6,917 nt of DNA from Pseudonocardiales bacterium. GTDB taxonomy: Bacteria; Actinomycetota; Actinomycetes; Mycobacteriales; Pseudonocardiaceae. How positions within the stretch are numbered: position 1 is the first letter of the stretch; each line of letters starts with the position of its first letter. The notes below the pieces were generated by a model. It ran no database searches. It was not told where the DNA came from and was given only the letters and a program-made list of their open reading frames with translations. The position numbers were made by a program, and so were the translations under genes. This document shows, piece by piece, positions 5,828-6,917 of this stretch. The stretch spans positions 1 through 6,917 of the forward strand of contig JAODNG010000124.1 in the NCBI GenBank assembly GCA_025465385.1, written 5' to 3'.

Positions 5828-6802
5828 ATGCGGGCGATCCAGATCACCGAGACCGGCGGCCCTGAGGTGCTGCGCTTGGTCGAGCTGCCCGATCCATCGC
5901 CTGGACCGGGCCAGTTGCTCGTCGAGGTCGCCGCAGCCGGCGTCAACTACATCGACACCTACCACTGCAGCGGTGCGTATCCGGTGCCGTTACCGTTCAT
6001 CCCCGGGTCGGAGGGCGCCGGCACCGTCGCCGCGGTGGGACGCGACGTGAGCGATTTCGCCGTCGGCGACCAGGTGGCCTGGGCGGGGAGTCCCGGCAGC
6101 TACGCCGAGCTTGCCCTGGTACCCGCCGCTCAAGCCGTACCGGTACCGCCAGGCGTAAATATCGAAATCGCCGCAGGCTGCCTGCTGCAGGGCATGACTG
6201 CGCACTATCTCGCGGTGTCGGTGCACGCAGTGCAGCCCGGCGAGACCGTGCTGGTGCACGCCGCGGCGGGCGGGACGGGGTCGCTGCTCACCCAGCTGGC
6301 CACCACGCGTGGCGGCCGGGTGATCGGGACGGTGTCCACTCCTGACAAGGAGCGGCTCGCAAGGCAGGCCGGAGCCGCGGAGGTGATCCGGTACACCGAG
6401 GTCGACGACGTGGCCGGCGAGGTCCGCCGGCTAACCAGAGGGGACGGCGTCGCCGCCGTCTACGACGGGGTGGGCGCTTCGACGTTCGACGCCAGCCTCA
6501 GCTCGCTGCGCCGCCGCGGGATGCTCGCGCTGTTCGGCGCGGCCAGCGGGCCGGTGCCCCCAGTGGACCCCCAACGGCTGAACTCCGCCGGCTCGGTATT
6601 TCTCACCAGACCGAAACTGGCGGACTATGTCCCCACCCGCGATGAACTCACCTGGCGCGCTGGCGAGGTGTTCGACGCGATCCTCGACGGGTCACTACGA
6701 ATCAACATCGGTGGCCGCTACCCGCTCGCCGACGCCCGCCGTGCCCATCAGGACCTGCAGAGCCGTCGCACCACCGGCAAGCTGTTGTTGCTGCCCCGCT
6801 AG
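5828..6802 (+). CDS. qor: NADPH:quinone oxidoreductase (zinc-independent MDR family)
   Basis: A 324-residue protein that matches quinone oxidoreductases (CRYZ/QOR type) along its full length. The N-terminal GroES-like domain includes GVNYIDTYHCSG (38-49) and the FIPGSEGAG segment (57-65). The nucleotide-binding domain has HAAAGGTGSLL (144-154), the AAxGGxG form seen in NADPH-dependent QORs, then VIGTVSTPDKERLA (165-178), VYDGVG (211-216) and the family tail TTGKLLLLP. Only two cysteines (C47, C118) are present and no catalytic or structural zinc site, which separates it from zinc alcohol dehydrogenases. The expected role is cytoplasmic reduction of quinones or enones with NADPH; the true substrate is unknown. 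The start follows TAGGCT by 6 nt without a Shine-Dalgarno site, indicating leaderless expression, possibly with read-through from the peptidase gene 9 bp upstream. Codon 55 is TTA (5990-5992). Confidence 0.93.
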   Translation: MRAIQITETGGPEVLRLVELPDPSPGPGQLLVEVAAAGVNYIDTYHCSGAYPVPLPFIPGSEGAGTVAAVGRDVSDFAVGDQVAWAGSPGSYAELALVPAAQAVPVPPGVNIEIAAGCLLQGMTAHYLAVSVHAVQPGETVLVHAAAGGTGSLLTQLATTRGGRVIGTVSTPDKERLARQAGAAEVIRYTEVDDVAGEVRRLTRGDGVAAVYDGVGASTFDASLSSLRRRGMLALFGAASGPVPPVDPQRLNSAGSVFLTRPKLADYVPTRDELTWRAGEVFDAILDGSLRINIGGRYPLADARRAHQDLQSRRTTGKLLLLPR

Positions 6803-6883
6803 CGGGCCCAGCGGGTGCCGGCTTCGCAGTCCGGGTCGACACACGAACTGTAGGGCTGAGGGGGATGGCCGTCTGCCACCGTC

Positions 6884-6889
6884 TAGCCT
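6884..6889 (+). promoter_or_regulatory. Leaderless-type -10 element (TAGCCT) near the right edge
   Basis: TAGCCT fits TANNNT and is followed by 7 nt (GCCCGGC) and a GTG at 6897 that opens a frame to the window end. It repeats the arrangement seen before the peptidase and oxidoreductase genes. It lies in the 94-bp gap after the oxidoreductase gene, in which I see no other convincing feature. Confidence 0.4.
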
Positions 6890-6896
6890 GCCCGGC

Positions 6897-6917
6897 GTGT
6901 CCAAGCGAACGCACCGC
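6897..6917 (+). CDS. Probable N-terminus of a downstream gene (cut by window end)
   Basis: GTG at 6897 begins an open frame reading (M)SKRTHR to the last base. The basic start and its position 7 nt after a TANNNT element fit a leaderless actinobacterial gene. Seven codons are too few to identify a family, and the call rests mainly on the promoter spacing. Confidence 0.4.

Noticed and set aside
5201..5965. Minus-strand open frame of 254 codons across the DUF885/oxidoreductase junction
   Set aside because: It is antisense to conserved metallopeptidase and oxidoreductase sequence and shows no domain.
6795..6806. 12-bp palindrome CCCGCTAGCGGG over the oxidoreductase stop codon as a terminator
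   Set aside because: It has no loop bases and no T-run; a 12-bp palindrome is expected about once or twice by chance in a window this size.

Overview
The window is very GC-rich by eye, with G/C-dominated third codon positions, GTG/TTG start options, rare TTA codons and start regions of the form TANNNT + 6-7 nt + start codon. Together these point to a high-GC actinobacterium; the genus cannot be fixed from this sequence. No rRNA, tRNA, CRISPR array, insertion sequence or phage gene is visible, and there is no gene-free stretch over 300 bases.

Layout. (1) Positions 2-1447, plus strand: the C-terminal part of a large helical-repeat (TPR-like) regulator of the STAND/AAA-ATPase kind, running in from the left edge. 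(2) Positions 3603-1444, minus strand: a compact three-gene operon read right to left, encoding an NTF2/SnoaL-like protein, an aminoglycoside-phosphotransferase-fold kinase and a class I SAM-dependent methyltransferase. The genes overlap by 14 bp and 4 bp, and the last one meets gene (1) tail to tail with a 4-bp stop-codon overlap. (3) Positions 3604-3771: a 168-bp divergent promoter region containing a tandem and inverted repeat that looks like an operator. (4) Positions 3772-4128, plus strand: a small single-domain cupin. (5) Positions 4223-5818, plus strand: a DUF885-family putative zinc metallopeptidase. (6) Positions 5828-6802, plus strand: a quinone oxidoreductase of the zinc-independent MDR type, 9 bp after gene (5). 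(7) Positions 6897-6917: the probable first seven codons of another gene that leaves the window.

How it may work together. The kinase and methyltransferase are tightly co-translated behind the NTF2-like protein, which suggests one small-molecule-modifying pathway, for example detoxification, antibiotic inactivation or metabolite tailoring; the substrate cannot be read from the sequence. The cupin is transcribed divergently from that operon and may share its control region. The peptidase, oxidoreductase and terminal gene each have a leaderless-type promoter signature at or just before their start. Three of the six complete genes carry a single TTA leucine codon, which would matter if the host uses a bldA-type switch. 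Overall this is ordinary actinobacterial chromosome; the kinase-methyltransferase-NTF2 operon and its repeat-bearing divergent promoter are the most interesting parts.
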